The position numbers and the translations under genes were made by a program. A DNA stretch of 64,000 nt from Tritrichomonas musculus (lineage: Eukaryota > Parabasalia > Tritrichomonadida > Tritrichomonadidae): contig JAPFFF010000004.1 of assembly GCA_039105265.1 (NCBI GenBank), positions 2,914,001 to 2,978,000 of the forward strand, given 5' to 3'. Positions within the stretch are counted from its first letter, which is position 1; the number at the start of each line of letters is the position of its first letter. The notes beneath the pieces were generated by a model, which worked only from the letters and a program-made list of their open reading frames with translations, was not told the origin of the DNA and did no database searches. This document shows positions 37,389 to 48,283 of the stretch, in pieces.

Positions 37389-40067
37389 TTAGAAGTCGTC
37401 GTCGTCATCATCAATATTATCATTATTTTCATTGTCAGAATTGTTTTCATCGTCATCATCATCATTATTATTATTATTATCATTATTTTCATTGTCAGAA
37501 TTGTTTTCGTCGTCATCATCGTCATTTATATTATTTTCATCATAATCGTCATCTGAATCATTTTCCCCTTCTTCTTCTTTTGTTGTTTTCTGTTGAAGTG
37601 TGAGTTCGCCAAGCAGCTGGTAGTGCTTGTTCCAGCAGTGATCGCAGAGCTTCTCAGCTTTCTTGAACTTTTTCATGCATAAGAAGCAAGATCTTGCTTC
37701 AATGACGATTCTTCCTGAATTGTTCAAATAATGCAGAAACAAAGTCTTCAAATCCAATTCTTCTTTCTCCTCCTCTTCATCGTCTTCGTTCTGATTAGAG
37801 TGGCACTTTTTGCAGTGATCCATCAGTTGTTTGAAAAACAAATATTTTCTTGATTTTTGGCACTTTTTGCATTTGAATTTGTGGCCAACGGTTATACACA
37901 TTCCGTTCAAAATGACGTCCTGCAGCAACTTCAAATTAAGGTTGAGCATCTCGGTAACCAACTCTGAATTAGAGTCCCAAAAAGCGTCAATTTTTTCATC
38001 GTCATCAAAATCGTTTTTATCACAAATTTCTTCTGAAATTGAGTATTGAATTAGTCTCTCTTTGAGATCGCCTTGTGGCTCACAATCGTCTTCGTTTGGT
38101 GGCTGATATGATATGCATCGTGATGGCCTGAAGTTCGGATAGCAGTTGTAAAGTGCAACAACGTCAAAGGCAGAATAGATGACTTGTATCATTTCAAGGT
38201 TTTCAGCATTCCAATTTGAACATGATATCTTCTTGTCCTTGAATTGAGCTGTGGGTTCTCCTGCAAATTTTTCAACCATTTGGTCAAAATTAACGGACTC
38301 TTCGTAAGGATATAAACGGGTTTGTTCAACATCTTCAATATTCATATCAAAATCTTTTCCAAAAAGAATTCGAAGTCGATTGAGATCGCCACTGATTCCT
38401 TTGCCAACAAATTTTAAGCCATTTTCTTTTGATAAAAAGTCTCGCATAGTTTTGTTTTTTGTCCATTTAAGTTGTCTAAAGAGAAAAGCTCCTGAAGAGC
38501 AGCAAAACTGAAATAGGCATATTGGCGATGCTTGTTGTTTAAATGGTACATATTCAAAATCGATGAAAATGACTGGGTCTTTGGATATTATTGGAATATA
38601 TTTCTTCAGATCAGTATTTGCATTCAGTAAATAAACTGGCGTAAAAGTATCAGGGAAAAATTCAATTTCTGCTGTTTGGTTGATAAGCCAGTTCTTCTTT
38701 TTGAAACTAGAAAGCGGAGTCTCGGATGTAAACTGAATCTGACCAAAAGATTTTGAAACGTTTTTCCTTTTTATTTGAGGCATATTCTTATAGCATCGTG
38801 AGAGATTATAAGCAACATATGACGTATAAATAACTTGTTCCATTGATAAATTATTACGATTCCAATTAGTACGTCTTATTTTGTCATCTTGAAAAGAAAA
38901 TGCAGGTTTAGCCGAAGCATATTTTTTAATGATTTGAGATAATGATATATCGATATTTTTAAATCTTGTCTCAGACACATTTTCAATATCAATTAAAAAA
39001 TTGTCTCCAAATAATTCATTTAGCATTCCTATATATGAAGATATTTTATATCCAACAAATTTATTCCCATTTTCTTTTGATAAAAATTCTTCAAGTTGAT
39101 CATTCGGTTCTTCTTTGATTTGTCTAAAAATAAAAACGCCTGATGAACAGCAAAATGTGAATAATGAAATAGTTGGCTTATTCCCTTTTGTACAAGCTGC
39201 TTTTGGAACATGTTCAAAATCAACATATATTATAGGATCAGATGTCATCATTTTAATGTATTTTCCTAGATTTGAATTTGCATCGAGTAAGTAGACTGGT
39301 GTAAAACTATCTGAATAAAACTTTATTTTATAGCTTTCACCTATCTTAAATGGTTTGTTTTTGATATTTTCTGGTATAGATATGAATTGTAGATTTCCTT
39401 TGTGTGAAATTTCTATTTCTTTGAAGGAATTATTGGACTTTTTTGGCTCTGGTGGAAGATTTGGATAACAAAGTGAAAGTGCAAAAACATCAAAAGCTGA
39501 AGACATAACTTGTTTCATCGAAAGAATTTGTTTGGACCAATTGAAAAAAGAGCTCTTGCTAAAATTGATTTTAGGTTCTCCATAATATTTCAATATGATG
39601 TCATAAAAGCTGAGTTTGTTATTGGGTAAACGATTTAAAATTATATCATTATAGTTAAAGTAAAAATTTTTCCCAAATAATTGTTTCAATCTATTAAAAA
39701 TATCTCTGATTTTTTTTCCAACAAAAGTTATTCCTCTTTGATTCATTAAAAAATCTTTCAATTGTTTATTTGGCTCTGATTCTGTTTGTTTAAATATATA
39801 AACGCCTGAAGAACAGCAAAATGAAAATAAACAGATTGGTGGAGCTTTAAAATTAGGAGGCACGTATTCAAAATCTGTAAAAATGATTGGATCTGATTGC
39901 ATTATATTGACATATTCTTCTATATCTGAATTCGCATCAAATAAATAAACTTTTGTTTGCTTTCCTTCAAAAAATTCAATTTCATAACTGTCTCCAATAT
40001 TCCATTCTATATTTTCAAATGAATCTATTGTTTGATCTGGTGTAAAATGAATTATACCTTTCTCCAT
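37389..40067 (-). CDS. Triple RNase D/WRN-type exonuclease-domain protein with zinc fingers (892 aa)
   Basis: Three repeats of about 215 residues (about 20-205, 230-430, 455-645) each carry the three DEDD exonuclease motifs: D-F-E in strand 1 (65-67, 283-285, 503-505), F-V-G-x-x-I (115-120, 337-342, 553-558), and a final motif near 193, 415 and 635. Repeat 3 has all canonical residues (D503, E505, D561, Y631, D635: DEDDy). Repeat 1 has its second Asp one position early (D122) and lacks the Tyr. Repeat 2 lacks the second and last Asp. Two C2H2-like fingers follow (C733-x2-C736 with H751/H756; C794-x2-C797 with H810/H815), then a low-complexity Asp/Asn tail. A nucleic-acid exonuclease is inferred; substrate unknown. 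The ATG at 40065-40067 has an initiator-like TCACTT 11 bases upstream. Confidence 0.8.
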   Translation of the reverse strand: MEKGIIHFTPDQTIDSFENIEWNIGDSYEIEFFEGKQTKVYLFDANSDIEEYVNIMQSDPIIFTDFEYVPPNFKAPPICLFSFCCSSGVYIFKQTESEPNKQLKDFLMNQRGITFVGKKIRDIFNRLKQLFGKNFYFNYNDIILNRLPNNKLSFYDIILKYYGEPKINFSKSSFFNWSKQILSMKQVMSSAFDVFALSLCYPNLPPEPKKSNNSFKEIEISHKGNLQFISIPENIKNKPFKIGESYKIKFYSDSFTPVYLLDANSNLGKYIKMMTSDPIIYVDFEHVPKAACTKGNKPTISLFTFCCSSGVFIFRQIKEEPNDQLEEFLSKENGNKFVGYKISSYIGMLNELFGDNFLIDIENVSETRFKNIDISLSQIIKKYASAKPAFSFQDDKIRRTNWNRNNLSMEQVIYTSYVAYNLSRCYKNMPQIKRKNVSKSFGQIQFTSETPLSSFKKKNWLINQTAEIEFFPDTFTPVYLLNANTDLKKYIPIISKDPVIFIDFEYVPFKQQASPICLFQFCCSSGAFLFRQLKWTKNKTMRDFLSKENGLKFVGKGISGDLNRLRILFGKDFDMNIEDVEQTRLYPYEESVNFDQMVEKFAGEPTAQFKDKKISCSNWNAENLEMIQVIYSAFDVVALYNCYPNFRPSRCISYQPPNEDDCEPQGDLKERLIQYSISEEICDKNDFDDDEKIDAFWDSNSELVTEMLNLNLKLLQDVILNGMCITVGHKFKCKKCQKSRKYLFFKQLMDHCKKCHSNQNEDDEEEEKEELDLKTLFLHYLNNSGRIVIEARSCFLCMKKFKKAEKLCDHCWNKHYQLLGELTLQQKTTKEEEGENDSDDDYDENNINDDDDDENNSDNENNDNNNNNDDDDDENNSDNENNDNIDDDDDDF
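37413..37530 (-). repeat. 60-bp tandem duplication in the acidic tail
   Basis: The stretch containing cattattttcattgtcagaa occurs twice, 60 bp apart (ending at 37440 and 37500). It encodes two copies of DDDDDENNSDNENNDN in the C-terminal tail of the exonuclease-repeat protein. The frame is kept. Confidence 0.85.
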
Positions 40068-40074
40068 TTAATAT

Positions 40075-40080
40075 AAGTGA
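40075..40080 (-). promoter_or_regulatory. Initiator-like box of exonuclease-repeat gene
   Basis: Reads TCACTT on the minus strand, 11 bases before the ATG, matching TCA-Y-W. The whole promoter must fit in the 276 bp between this gene and the E1 stop codon. Confidence 0.5.
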
Positions 40081-40343
40081 TATATAAGATCATTTGACTT
40101 TAGGTTGAAGTTTTGAGAGAAAAGTTTGATAGAGTGTTCTTTCAAAATTTGTTAAAAATTGATAAGAGAAATTTTGGAATCTTTCAAAATTTTATTTGAC
40201 TAACTATATTTTTTTGATATATCTTGGTTTCCAATTCATAAAAAAAAAATAAAAACAAATTAAAATTTAAATTTATAAAAATATTTAATAATTCATAGTA
40301 AAAAAAAATGTATTACTCAATTTTTTTTTGAAAATTAAATTTT

Positions 40344-43300
40344 TTAAAAGAATTTGAGCAATACTGGAGGATTTTCTGGTATTTCATTGCCTTCATTATC
40401 TTTCAAAGTCATGTTTAATTCTAGCATTCTATCAGGTACTAATTGAAGTTCAGCTTCATGAGTATAAATATCAGTAATCTTTCTATCCATGAATTGGTTC
40501 ATGTCAGGCATGAAATCTGCATAAACAATTATCTGACCAACCATTAATGTTGATACGTTTAATCCAATTTTTTCTTTCATCTGTTCTATAAATTCTTTAA
40601 CTGTTAAATCGCCTTCAAAGATCCATTTATCCCAGAAAGTAAAGGAAATTTCTTTCTTTTCGCCTTCTTTTCCATTAGGATCGCTGATAATGATCTTTTT
40701 AGTCTTTGCTGGTGATGGAGAGAGAATTTGGAAAGAGCAAGTAGATAGATTAAAGAATCCATCTCTGAAGTCATCAATACTTTTCTTTGTTACTGAGTGA
40801 ACTTTAAACATTTCAAGAGAAACAAATCCACAAACTGCAGCTGTTGTGGTTGCAATTGCTGGAATAATATTTCCTGCAATTCCTTTAATTTCCATTGCTG
40901 ATTCTGTCTTTATCCTATAATTGATTGCACGAAGGTTTGCTGCTGCTGCAACAAAATCAACGTGACCATTTGTTGAATCATCTTTCTCAAATTCTTGAGC
41001 GTTTAGTAAATTCTCTTCTTTTCTGTATGGTGAAACATCATTGCAAAGATTTTTGATAATTGTCTTGATATTAGATGGTATTTTCTTCTTCTTCTTTTTA
41101 GGCTTTTCATCATCATCATTAATGTCATCATCATCTTCTGGTTTCCATTCTGGGAGAGTAATCTCAGCTGCTATTTGAGCTAGTGGTTTACTTTGATCTT
41201 GTGGGATTTCAATATTATACATCTTGGCATAAAGTATTGCTGCAGAATTGATGAAAGCAGCATGAGACTCGTTTGTTGGATCGTATTCAATAACTGATGG
41301 TAGTCTGTGTTCTCCTCTCCAAAATGGCTGTCCATCTTTGTTTAGGCAGCCTGGCGGAAATTTTGTGATTAATTTTTTAATTGTTCGATAGAATAACTCT
41401 TCGAATTTTATTCTTGCAAGTTTAATGCAATCATTAAAATTAGAAGGTTTATCTTCAACAAGTAATTTTTTAATAATTTTCAGACTTTCATAAAGTCCAC
41501 CAATGTCATTTTTCATCATTTTTTTAACATATCCTTTATCAGTGATATATTGATTAACTTTTGATGGATTTAAAGTGAAAATACCTCCAAAATTATCTAG
41601 GGCCCACATTGTGCAATGATTGATATTTGTAGGAAATGAGTGCAATGTGCACTCTGGAATTGATTTTGTTGTTGGATACTTGTATGAATTGTATGAAAGA
41701 GTGAGATGAGGTATAATAGTTTGGAAATGTCCCATTGGGCCAAGTGTACCACTCTCAAGAAGTGGTTTTCCAAAATAGATTGCCTGATCATCGTTGTATG
41801 AGCGAGTTTCTGCATTATCTAAAGCATTGCAAATACCACTGAGGCTGTTATAGAATTGAAAATTATAGAAAGATTCACTCATTTTACCAACACAATTTTG
41901 TTGGGCTTCAATATTAACATCTGGATTCATAACTTTGACAGCACTTGCAGCACAAGCTGATTTTGATTTTCCAATGTCACCTTTTCGGAACAAAAATTGT
42001 CTATTGAGATTAGATTTTTCAATTTGGTCCATATCAGTAACATATATCTGGCCATTTTTTGAAACTCCCATCATTGCCCAATTCTTCAATAGTTCGCATC
42101 CAATTGCTCCAGCACCAACCATGAAGTATTTGAGGTTGGTCATTGCTTCAAATTGTTCATCTCCAAAGACAATACGATAACTATCATATCTGTCATTCTT
42201 GATGGTTGTCTTAAATGATGGATCATTAATTGGTTGAAGTGCTGCTAAATCTGAATAAGCGAAAAACATGTTAAATGGTGTAAACTTGCTAGATACTGAT
42301 TTAATTGCTTCTTGTCCTGCTATTCCACCCAATATAGCGGCCAATGGTGAAATTATTGCGTTTTCTCTAACAAATTCACGAATTAGATCTTCATTGATTC
42401 CTTCTGGTGATAGTTTGTATTCATCATTTATAATATCAGCGTTCTTCAAAATGTTTTCGGCTGTAGTATTATTTTCTTCAATTGATTTGAATAATGAAAA
42501 GAATGCAAGAACAATTTGCTGATCATTTCCAAGTGCTCCGTAATCTGCGATCTCGAAATATGGATTCTTTAAAGCTTCATTTAATTCTTTGAAGTGCATT
42601 GTTTTTGGTAAAATTATTTGATTTCCATAACCAGAACTCATTGTGTTTTCATAAGGATGAAAATGAGATGTATCGCCTATTGAAAAAGATTTGGCTTTAA
42701 TATCTTTAACTGGAAACTCTTTACCATTTAATTCTGTCATGCCTTCAACTTGATCAAATATAACATGATCACCATCGGATAATTTATGTTCATCTTTAGG
42801 ATTAATTGTAACAATGCCTTTCTCGTCATGAGAGATCGATTCGATTAAAAATCTAGATGGCTTTTCAAAAGATGGTTCTGATATATAGAAGCTATCACCG
42901 AAATCATTAAAGATTAAACCAAAAACGCCACGGGTCATTGCAAGAATAAAAGCAATTGAGTTTTCATGGCAAAATTTCGAAACTTCTAAAATTTTTGAAT
43001 AGGGAATGGGGCTCGTAATTACAACACAGTTAAATTGCTTAATCAAATCGTTTGATAATTCATCTATTGATGTAGAAACTGAGACATATTCATTTAATTC
43101 TGATAATTTTTGATATGATTCAAGTGCTCGATTTTTTCCAATTGATGATTCGTCTAAAAAGAATTGGGATGATAAATCATTTATTGTTGCATTTTCTGTA
43201 TCGTGAAGAGTAACTGATTTAACCCCTGCTAGAATAATGTTTTTAGCTAATTCGACGCCAAGTCCTCCTAAACCTGAGATTAGTATAGATGATTTAGCCA

Positions 43301-43379
43301 TTTTTTTCATTGCATCAATACCAATGGTATAAATCTGACGACTATATAAATCTTCGTCAATGTTTATGTTTTCACTCAT
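40344..43379 (-). CDS. UBA1: Ubiquitin-activating enzyme E1 (1011 aa)
   Basis: E1 adenylates the ubiquitin C-terminus with ATP and loads it as a thioester for transfer to E2s. The protein shows the full two-half architecture. The inactive adenylation half starts YSRQIYTIGIDAM and GLGGLGVELAKN (36-47). The active half has the nucleotide loop GAGAIG (422-427), D449 and D451, and the NRQFLFRKGDIGKSK stretch. The catalytic cysteine C577 lies in SIPECTLHSFP, where most E1s have P-x-C-T. The C-terminal ubiquitin-fold domain (about 915-1011, VKEFIEQMKEKIGLN) recruits E2s. A KPKKKKKK run near 755 is a possible nuclear signal. Length fits UBA1 (about 1000-1060). Start ATG 43377-43379, with TCACT 8 bases before it. 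Other E1-like enzymes (UBA2, UBA3, ATG7) lack this arrangement. Confidence 0.96.
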   Translation of the reverse strand: MSENINIDEDLYSRQIYTIGIDAMKKMAKSSILISGLGGLGVELAKNIILAGVKSVTLHDTENATINDLSSQFFLDESSIGKNRALESYQKLSELNEYVSVSTSIDELSNDLIKQFNCVVITSPIPYSKILEVSKFCHENSIAFILAMTRGVFGLIFNDFGDSFYISEPSFEKPSRFLIESISHDEKGIVTINPKDEHKLSDGDHVIFDQVEGMTELNGKEFPVKDIKAKSFSIGDTSHFHPYENTMSSGYGNQIILPKTMHFKELNEALKNPYFEIADYGALGNDQQIVLAFFSLFKSIEENNTTAENILKNADIINDEYKLSPEGINEDLIREFVRENAIISPLAAILGGIAGQEAIKSVSSKFTPFNMFFAYSDLAALQPINDPSFKTTIKNDRYDSYRIVFGDEQFEAMTNLKYFMVGAGAIGCELLKNWAMMGVSKNGQIYVTDMDQIEKSNLNRQFLFRKGDIGKSKSACAASAVKVMNPDVNIEAQQNCVGKMSESFYNFQFYNSLSGICNALDNAETRSYNDDQAIYFGKPLLESGTLGPMGHFQTIIPHLTLSYNSYKYPTTKSIPECTLHSFPTNINHCTMWALDNFGGIFTLNPSKVNQYITDKGYVKKMMKNDIGGLYESLKIIKKLLVEDKPSNFNDCIKLARIKFEELFYRTIKKLITKFPPGCLNKDGQPFWRGEHRLPSVIEYDPTNESHAAFINSAAILYAKMYNIEIPQDQSKPLAQIAAEITLPEWKPEDDDDINDDDEKPKKKKKKIPSNIKTIIKNLCNDVSPYRKEENLLNAQEFEKDDSTNGHVDFVAAAANLRAINYRIKTESAMEIKGIAGNIIPAIATTTAAVCGFVSLEMFKVHSVTKKSIDDFRDGFFNLSTCSFQILSPSPAKTKKIIISDPNGKEGEKKEISFTFWDKWIFEGDLTVKEFIEQMKEKIGLNVSTLMVGQIIVYADFMPDMNQFMDRKITDIYTHEAELQLVPDRMLELNMTLKDNEGNEIPENPPVLLKFF

Positions 43380-44023
43380 TAAATTCAGTGAAAGATTTTG
43401 ACATAATTAGGAAAATTTTAAAAATTCAATTTTTCTGAAGAATTTTTAAAAAAAAGAAAAACATCTACTAAATCATATGAAAGTTTATTAGATGTTATTC
43501 TCAATGGCAATTCTTAATAAAAAAAATGAATTCAGCATAAATTCACATTTAATATATATATAGTCAAATCAAAAAAATTAAACAATATGCCTTTTTCTAT
43601 CATTACTGTTGCTTTTTCTATAAGGTATTATGTATACGCATTTGTATTGTTGCGATTTGTTGGAATTCAATATATTTTGTGATTTGAATCAATAATCGTT
43701 TATCAAAGTGATACGTTTTTCTTGCTTTAACAAAAATGTGGTTACATATATGAAATAAAATCCAGTTTTTCAATGTAATATGATTGTATTTTAATTATAA
43801 TTAGTTTGTTCATGACGTAAATAAGAAAAGACAATTAATATGTAGTTGAAGGAAAAGTGTAAGAAGTTGGAAGTTATTATCATATCATGAATTGAAGCAA
43901 TGCTAAATTTAACTTGTGATGAAGTAATCTCTCAAAAAACGATAATAAACGGCTTAGTTTATCAATAATCAATTTGCATTCAATTTTCCATTCAAAAAAA
44001 TTTTTTTCCTCCACTTTTATAAA
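43380..44023. other. Divergent promoter region between E1 and coiled-coil gene
   Basis: About 640 bp, AT-rich, serving two outward-facing genes. Apart from short initiator-like boxes near both ends I see no repeat, gene or conserved motif. Confidence 0.6.
43387..43391 (-). promoter_or_regulatory. Initiator-like box of E1 gene
   Basis: Reads TCACT on the minus strand just before the start codon, matching TCA-Y-W. It would give an extremely short leader (about 10 nt). Confidence 0.45.
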
Positions 44024-44989
44024 ATGCAAAGTGATTCAGATTCATATGGACTGAGTCAATCAGAAGCTGAAGCAAAGAGATTATTTGTAAACAACCGCCT
44101 TAAAGACAGGCTTGAGGAGTTGATGAGAGAAAATACAACTCTTCATGAGCAATTCAATGAAGCTGTCCAACTCACAAGTAAAATAGAAGGACTTTATCAA
44201 GAGAATGCAGAGCTTCTTCAACAAATACGTATCTTAAAATCTGAAAAAGACGATCTTAGCCAAAGATTGGAGATTTTAATGCAGAAAGATAGAGACAAGG
44301 CACAAAAGCTTAAGAGTGAAAAGAAAGTTTCAACATCACAACGAAACTCCGATTTGAACTACACTAATAAAGAAATTCAGAGGGCAAAGCAGCAATGTAA
44401 GGTCCAGATCGATTCAATTTATGACCAACTTGAAGAAGCCAACCAAAGGGCAGAAAAAGAAGGCGTTGAAAAGAGGCTTTTAATCCGCAACCTTAATAAC
44501 GTTATCAACAGCGCAAGTCGATATTTTGAAACTGATCTCAACTCAATTGAGGATGTTCTTAATGCGTTAAGTCAGCCCAATGTTAGTCAAAATACTTCTA
44601 TCAACCAATCTGTATATCAATCAAGGTCAACAATGAGTGTTCAGCAACAGCAACAACAGAAAAATGAACGTGACCAACTAAAAAGAAAAATTAAGAAGCT
44701 TAAGAAGCAACTCCAAGAAAAAGAGGATGAACTCACAAAGTCGCAAGAAGAAAAAGTTAAACTAAATAGGGAATTTGATCGTTCAAAGAGAGAAAGCGCA
44801 GAAACTATTCAAAGCCTTACCGAACAGATCCAGCAAATGCATCAACAGATGCAGCACGATGCAGATCAATATAGCCACAACTTGTCTCAATACGAATATA
44901 AAATTAATGCTATGAAAGCTAAAATGGAAAAGGAGAGAGAAAGGGAAAGAGAAAGAGAAAGAAAGAGGAAGTCAAAGTCTGGTGTTTAA
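44024..44989 (+). CDS. Coiled-coil protein (321 aa)
   Basis: No named family recognised. Heptad-rich coiled coil spans about residues 15-125 (LEELMRENTTLHEQFNEA, IRILKSEKDDLSQRLEIL) and again 210-310. Between them lies a low-complexity Ser/Gln/Asn linker (about 180-212) with five consecutive Gln. The C-terminus ends in an alternating Arg/Glu tract (44934-44967) and a basic tail KRKSKSG. The N-terminus is Ser/Asp-rich. A cytoskeletal or basal-body role is plausible but unsupported by any specific motif. ATG 44024 is the first in frame; ccactttt precedes it by about 10 bases. It diverges from the E1 gene and converges with the left actin. Confidence 0.85.
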   Translation: MQSDSDSYGLSQSEAEAKRLFVNNRLKDRLEELMRENTTLHEQFNEAVQLTSKIEGLYQENAELLQQIRILKSEKDDLSQRLEILMQKDRDKAQKLKSEKKVSTSQRNSDLNYTNKEIQRAKQQCKVQIDSIYDQLEEANQRAEKEGVEKRLLIRNLNNVINSASRYFETDLNSIEDVLNALSQPNVSQNTSINQSVYQSRSTMSVQQQQQQKNERDQLKRKIKKLKKQLQEKEDELTKSQEEKVKLNREFDRSKRESAETIQSLTEQIQQMHQQMQHDADQYSHNLSQYEYKINAMKAKMEKERERERERERKRKSKSGV

Positions 44990-45683
44990 AATGAAATTCT
45001 AATTTGTCTACCTTAAATGATTTTCAGATTTTATTTACATTGTAGATTTTTAAATAAATAAAATTTATCCAGATTCCACGATCAAATCAATTTTATATAA
45101 AAATGAAATTGAAATAAACTTAAAGTATGAAATGATGTGGTATTTTATATTTTTTTATATTTTATATATTTCAATGGTTTAGGTTCACTTTTTTCACAAA
45201 ATAACGTCCATTTTTAACGTATGTTATTCTGATGATTATTAATCTGAATCAAATTTATGATTATCTTGGTTTCTCATGAATGTATTGTCATTAAACCAAT
45301 AATTAAATTAATTTTAATTGATAGTTGTTGCATTTTTATTAATATTAAATAAAACTAATAAAAATGAATTATAATCAAAAAAATGATATAAATAAATTAT
45401 GATTATCTTCATGCGACATTAGTATTGTTCTTTCAAAATATTCATCATAATGCTTCATAATCAGTAATATGATAAAAAAAAAAAAGATCCAAATTATCTT
45501 TGTTTTTGAAAAGATCAAAGATTGTAAAATCAAATAGTGTTGTGACTCATAACTTATGAGTAATAGCCATAATTACCTTATTAAAATAAAAAAAGTTTGA
45601 AAAATTGTTTTAAAATGAAATGTGAACTAAAAATTCAACAGAATTGTTTCAAAAGTATTTTTATTAAAATGAGAATTAGTGAT
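44990..45683. other. Spacer between coiled-coil gene and left actin
   Basis: About 700 bp between convergent genes. It contains a near-perfect palindrome, actcataacttatgagt (45545-45561; 8-bp arms around one C), which resembles the ATGAGT/ACTCAT palindrome at 27869. Otherwise A/T-rich with nothing recognisable. Confidence 0.6.
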
Positions 45684-45700
45684 TAAGAAAAAGTCAAATA

Positions 45701-46825
45701 TTAGAAGCATTTTCGGTGAACGATGGCAGGACCTGCGTCGTTGTATTCTTCATGAGTGATGACCATTTGAGGGAAAGTTGCGAGATAAGCGAGAATTGAA
45801 CCACCGATCCATACAGCATATTTTCTTTCAGGAGGAGCGACAACTTTGACTTTGATTGATTGAGGAGCCAAATTAGTAATTTCTTTCTCAATTCTCTCGA
45901 GCAAACCTTCAAACATTGTAGTTCCACCAGAGAGAACGATATTTGAATACAGATCTTTACGAACATCCATGTCACATTTGATTACTGAATTGAACAAATT
46001 TTTGTCAATTCCATCGAATTCGAAGCCATTGAAATGAGGCTTGAATAATAATTCAGGACAACGGAAACGTTCGTCAGCGATTGTGATGACATTTCCATCA
46101 GGCAAAGTGTAAGAAACATCGCATTCGGAAGTAGATTTCGCTTTCAGTAATTCAGTTTCATAATCTAAAGCGACGTAAGCAAGTTTCTCTTTGATGTCGC
46201 GAACTATTTCTCTCTCGGCGGAAGAAGTGAACGAGTAACCACGTTCATTCAAAATTTTTTGAAGCCAATTTGTTAAATCGCGGCCAGCTAAATTCATCCG
46301 CATTATTGCGTGAGGGAGTGAATAACCTTCATAAATTGGTACCGTGTGAGAGACGCCATCGCCTGCATCGAATACTATTCCTGTTGTTCTTCCGGATGAA
46401 TAAAGAGAAAGCACAGCTTGAATTCCAACATAGAAAGAAGGAACATTAAAAGTTTCGAACATCAATTGAATCATTTTTTCACGATTAGCTTTTGGATTCA
46501 TTGGAGCTTCAGTTAATAAGACAGGATGATCAGAAGGATCGACGCGAAGTTCGTTATAAAAAGTGTGATGCCAAATTTTTTCCATGTCATCCCAATTAGT
46601 AACGATTCCATGTTCGATTGGGTATTTAAGAATCAATACACCAGCTTTTGCACAAGCTTCATCACCAACATAAGTATCTTTATTTTGTCCACCTTTTAAA
46701 GCTTCAAAATATTTTGGACGACCAATGATTGAAGGGAAGACAGCACGAGGTGCTTCATCACCAGCGAAACCAGCTTTACACATACCTGAACCATTATCGA
46801 TAACAAGTGTTTGAATTTCTTCCAT
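45701..46825 (-). CDS. Divergent actin, left copy (374 aa)
   Basis: Full-length actin. Nucleotide-binding loops are intact: [10 protein letters not shown] (10-19), [16 protein letters not shown] (153-168) and SGGTTMFEG (299-307). Q136 and H160 match the catalytic Gln and His of conventional actin. Yet the DNase-binding loop (about 37-50, [14 protein letters not shown]) is unlike the conserved RHQGVMVGMGQKD. The conserved Trp near 355 is Val here ([11 protein letters not shown]), and residues 59-66 differ from QSKRGILT. It is therefore probably a divergent paralogue, and polymerisation contacts may differ. It differs from the right copy at F278 (Y), V281 (I) and V355 (A). Start ATG 46823-46825, with TCATTT 18 bases upstream. 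Whether it is also the main actin of this species cannot be told from one window. Confidence 0.95.
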   Translation of the reverse strand: MEEIQTLVIDNGSGMCKAGFAGDEAPRAVFPSIIGRPKYFEALKGGQNKDTYVGDEACAKAGVLILKYPIEHGIVTNWDDMEKIWHHTFYNELRVDPSDHPVLLTEAPMNPKANREKMIQLMFETFNVPSFYVGIQAVLSLYSSGRTTGIVFDAGDGVSHTVPIYEGYSLPHAIMRMNLAGRDLTNWLQKILNERGYSFTSSAEREIVRDIKEKLAYVALDYETELLKAKSTSECDVSYTLPDGNVITIADERFRCPELLFKPHFNGFEFDGIDKNLFNSVIKCDMDVRKDLYSNIVLSGGTTMFEGLLERIEKEITNLAPQSIKVKVVAPPERKYAVWIGGSILAYLATFPQMVITHEEYNDAGPAIVHRKCF

Positions 46826-46839
46826 TTAACAAAATAACA

Positions 46840-46845
46840 AAATGA
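46840..46845 (-). promoter_or_regulatory. Initiator-like box of left actin
   Basis: TCATTT on the minus strand, 18 bases before the ATG; an overlapping TCACTT lies just upstream. Identical arrangement at the right actin. Confidence 0.6.
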
Positions 46846-48263
46846 AGTGAATTAATAAAAATAACTAAATGATACAAAAATATTATTTTCAATAAGAAGA
46901 ATGAAAGAAAAGTATTGAAAAAATTGAGATAATATTGAAAAAATGAAATGGGACAAAATGAAAATATTATAAAATTTTTAAAACCTCAACTCATAAATAT
47001 ATTAAAATTAAAGATATTCTAATATAATAATGAAGATAAATTAAAAGAATATCAAGGAAATTTAATATATGAAATAAAGGATAAAGAAATAATCATCATC
47101 GGAATTTTTTTAAAATTGAAAGAAAATTTTCTAAAATGATGTCCGCATTGAATCCTAAGAAAAAATAATCAAAACATCTCAAAAATGAAAGAAATATTCA
47201 ATCATGATTTTTTTTACTTATCATTTAAAAATTTAGATTATTATCATGATATTAATTGATCTTGCTTCTATTCTCATTCAAGTAAAACATGATTTCATGA
47301 CTAAAGTAAAAAAAATGTTTTAATAATTTAATATATTTATTTTTTATTAAAATTTCTTTTTAGGCTAGAATTATAATAACAATTTCAAATCAGTTATACA
47401 AAACAGATAACTTCATTTTTTTTGGAAAATAATATTTTATGAATATAATTTATTATTTCATTATTTCAACAAATATATATAAAATGAATAATTTACACTT
47501 AGTGCTGATATGTAATGTTAATTTTTTAGAAATTATAAAAGATTTAATATCAACGTCATATCATATTTTATTTTTATATGCATAGATAAATGAATGGAAT
47601 AAAAACATTTGAAATATAAATCAAATGAACATCATCAGAATTACATGAAAAAAATATAATATTTTTTCATTCTAATTGAAATAAACGAATTTGAAAGTTT
47701 AACAATCAATTTAAAGATGATTTAAAAGAAAAATATATAAAATTGTTAAAAACAATATAATTTATAATTATTTGAGATTCAAAAAATAAAAGTTATTTAG
47801 ACACATTAGCTCAAAATAAAGTTTATTTGAATGAAAATAAATGAAAATAACAAATGTAATTTGATAATAAAATAGATTTTTAAATGATTAGTAAAAAAAA
47901 ATCTTGATTGAATATTTCTTTCATTTTTGAGATGTTTTGATTATTTTTTCTTAAGATTCAATGCGGACATCATTTTAGAAAATTTTCTTTCAATTTTAAA
48001 AAAATTCCGATGATGATTATTTCTTTATCCTTTATTTCATATATTAAATTTCCTTGATATTCTTTTAATTTATCTTCATTATTATATTAGAATATCTTTA
48101 ATTTTAATATATTTATGAGTTGAGGTTTTAAAAATTTTATAATATTTTCATTTTGTCCCATTTCATTTTTTCAATATTATCTCAATTTTTTCAATACTTT
48201 TCTTTCATTCTTCTTATTGAAAATAATATTTTTGTATCATTTAGTTATTTTTATTAATTCACT

Positions 48264-48269
48264 TCATTT
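48264..48269 (+). promoter_or_regulatory. Initiator-like box of right actin
   Basis: TCATTT 18 bases before the ATG at 48284, with TCACTT at 48259-48264 overlapping it. Both match TCA-Y-W. Confidence 0.6.
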
Positions 48270-48283
48270 TGTTATTTTGTTAA

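Larger units (their letters stand above)
45684..47232 (-). repeat. Left arm of large inverted repeat carrying actin
   Basis: This 1549-bp arm pairs with 47875-49425. The arm includes the actin gene, about 400 bp of its upstream region and 17 bp past its stop. Non-coding parts are as well conserved as coding parts; only scattered substitutions and a base or two of indel are seen. Confidence 0.95.
46826..48283. other. Bidirectional upstream region between the two actins
   Basis: The outer parts (46826-47232 and 47875-48283) are mirror images, so both actins have the same promoter. The central 642 bp (47233-47874) is unique, very AT-rich and without a gene. Any extended secondary structure would loop out this part. 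Confidence 0.85.

Noticed and set aside
37358-37603. Plus-strand frame rich in His, Tyr and Ile
   Set aside because: It is the antisense of the Asp/Asn tail of the exonuclease-repeat protein.
44934-44967. Purine-rich aaagag microsatellite as an independent repeat
   Set aside because: It codes for the Arg/Glu tract at the end of the coiled-coil protein and is in frame.
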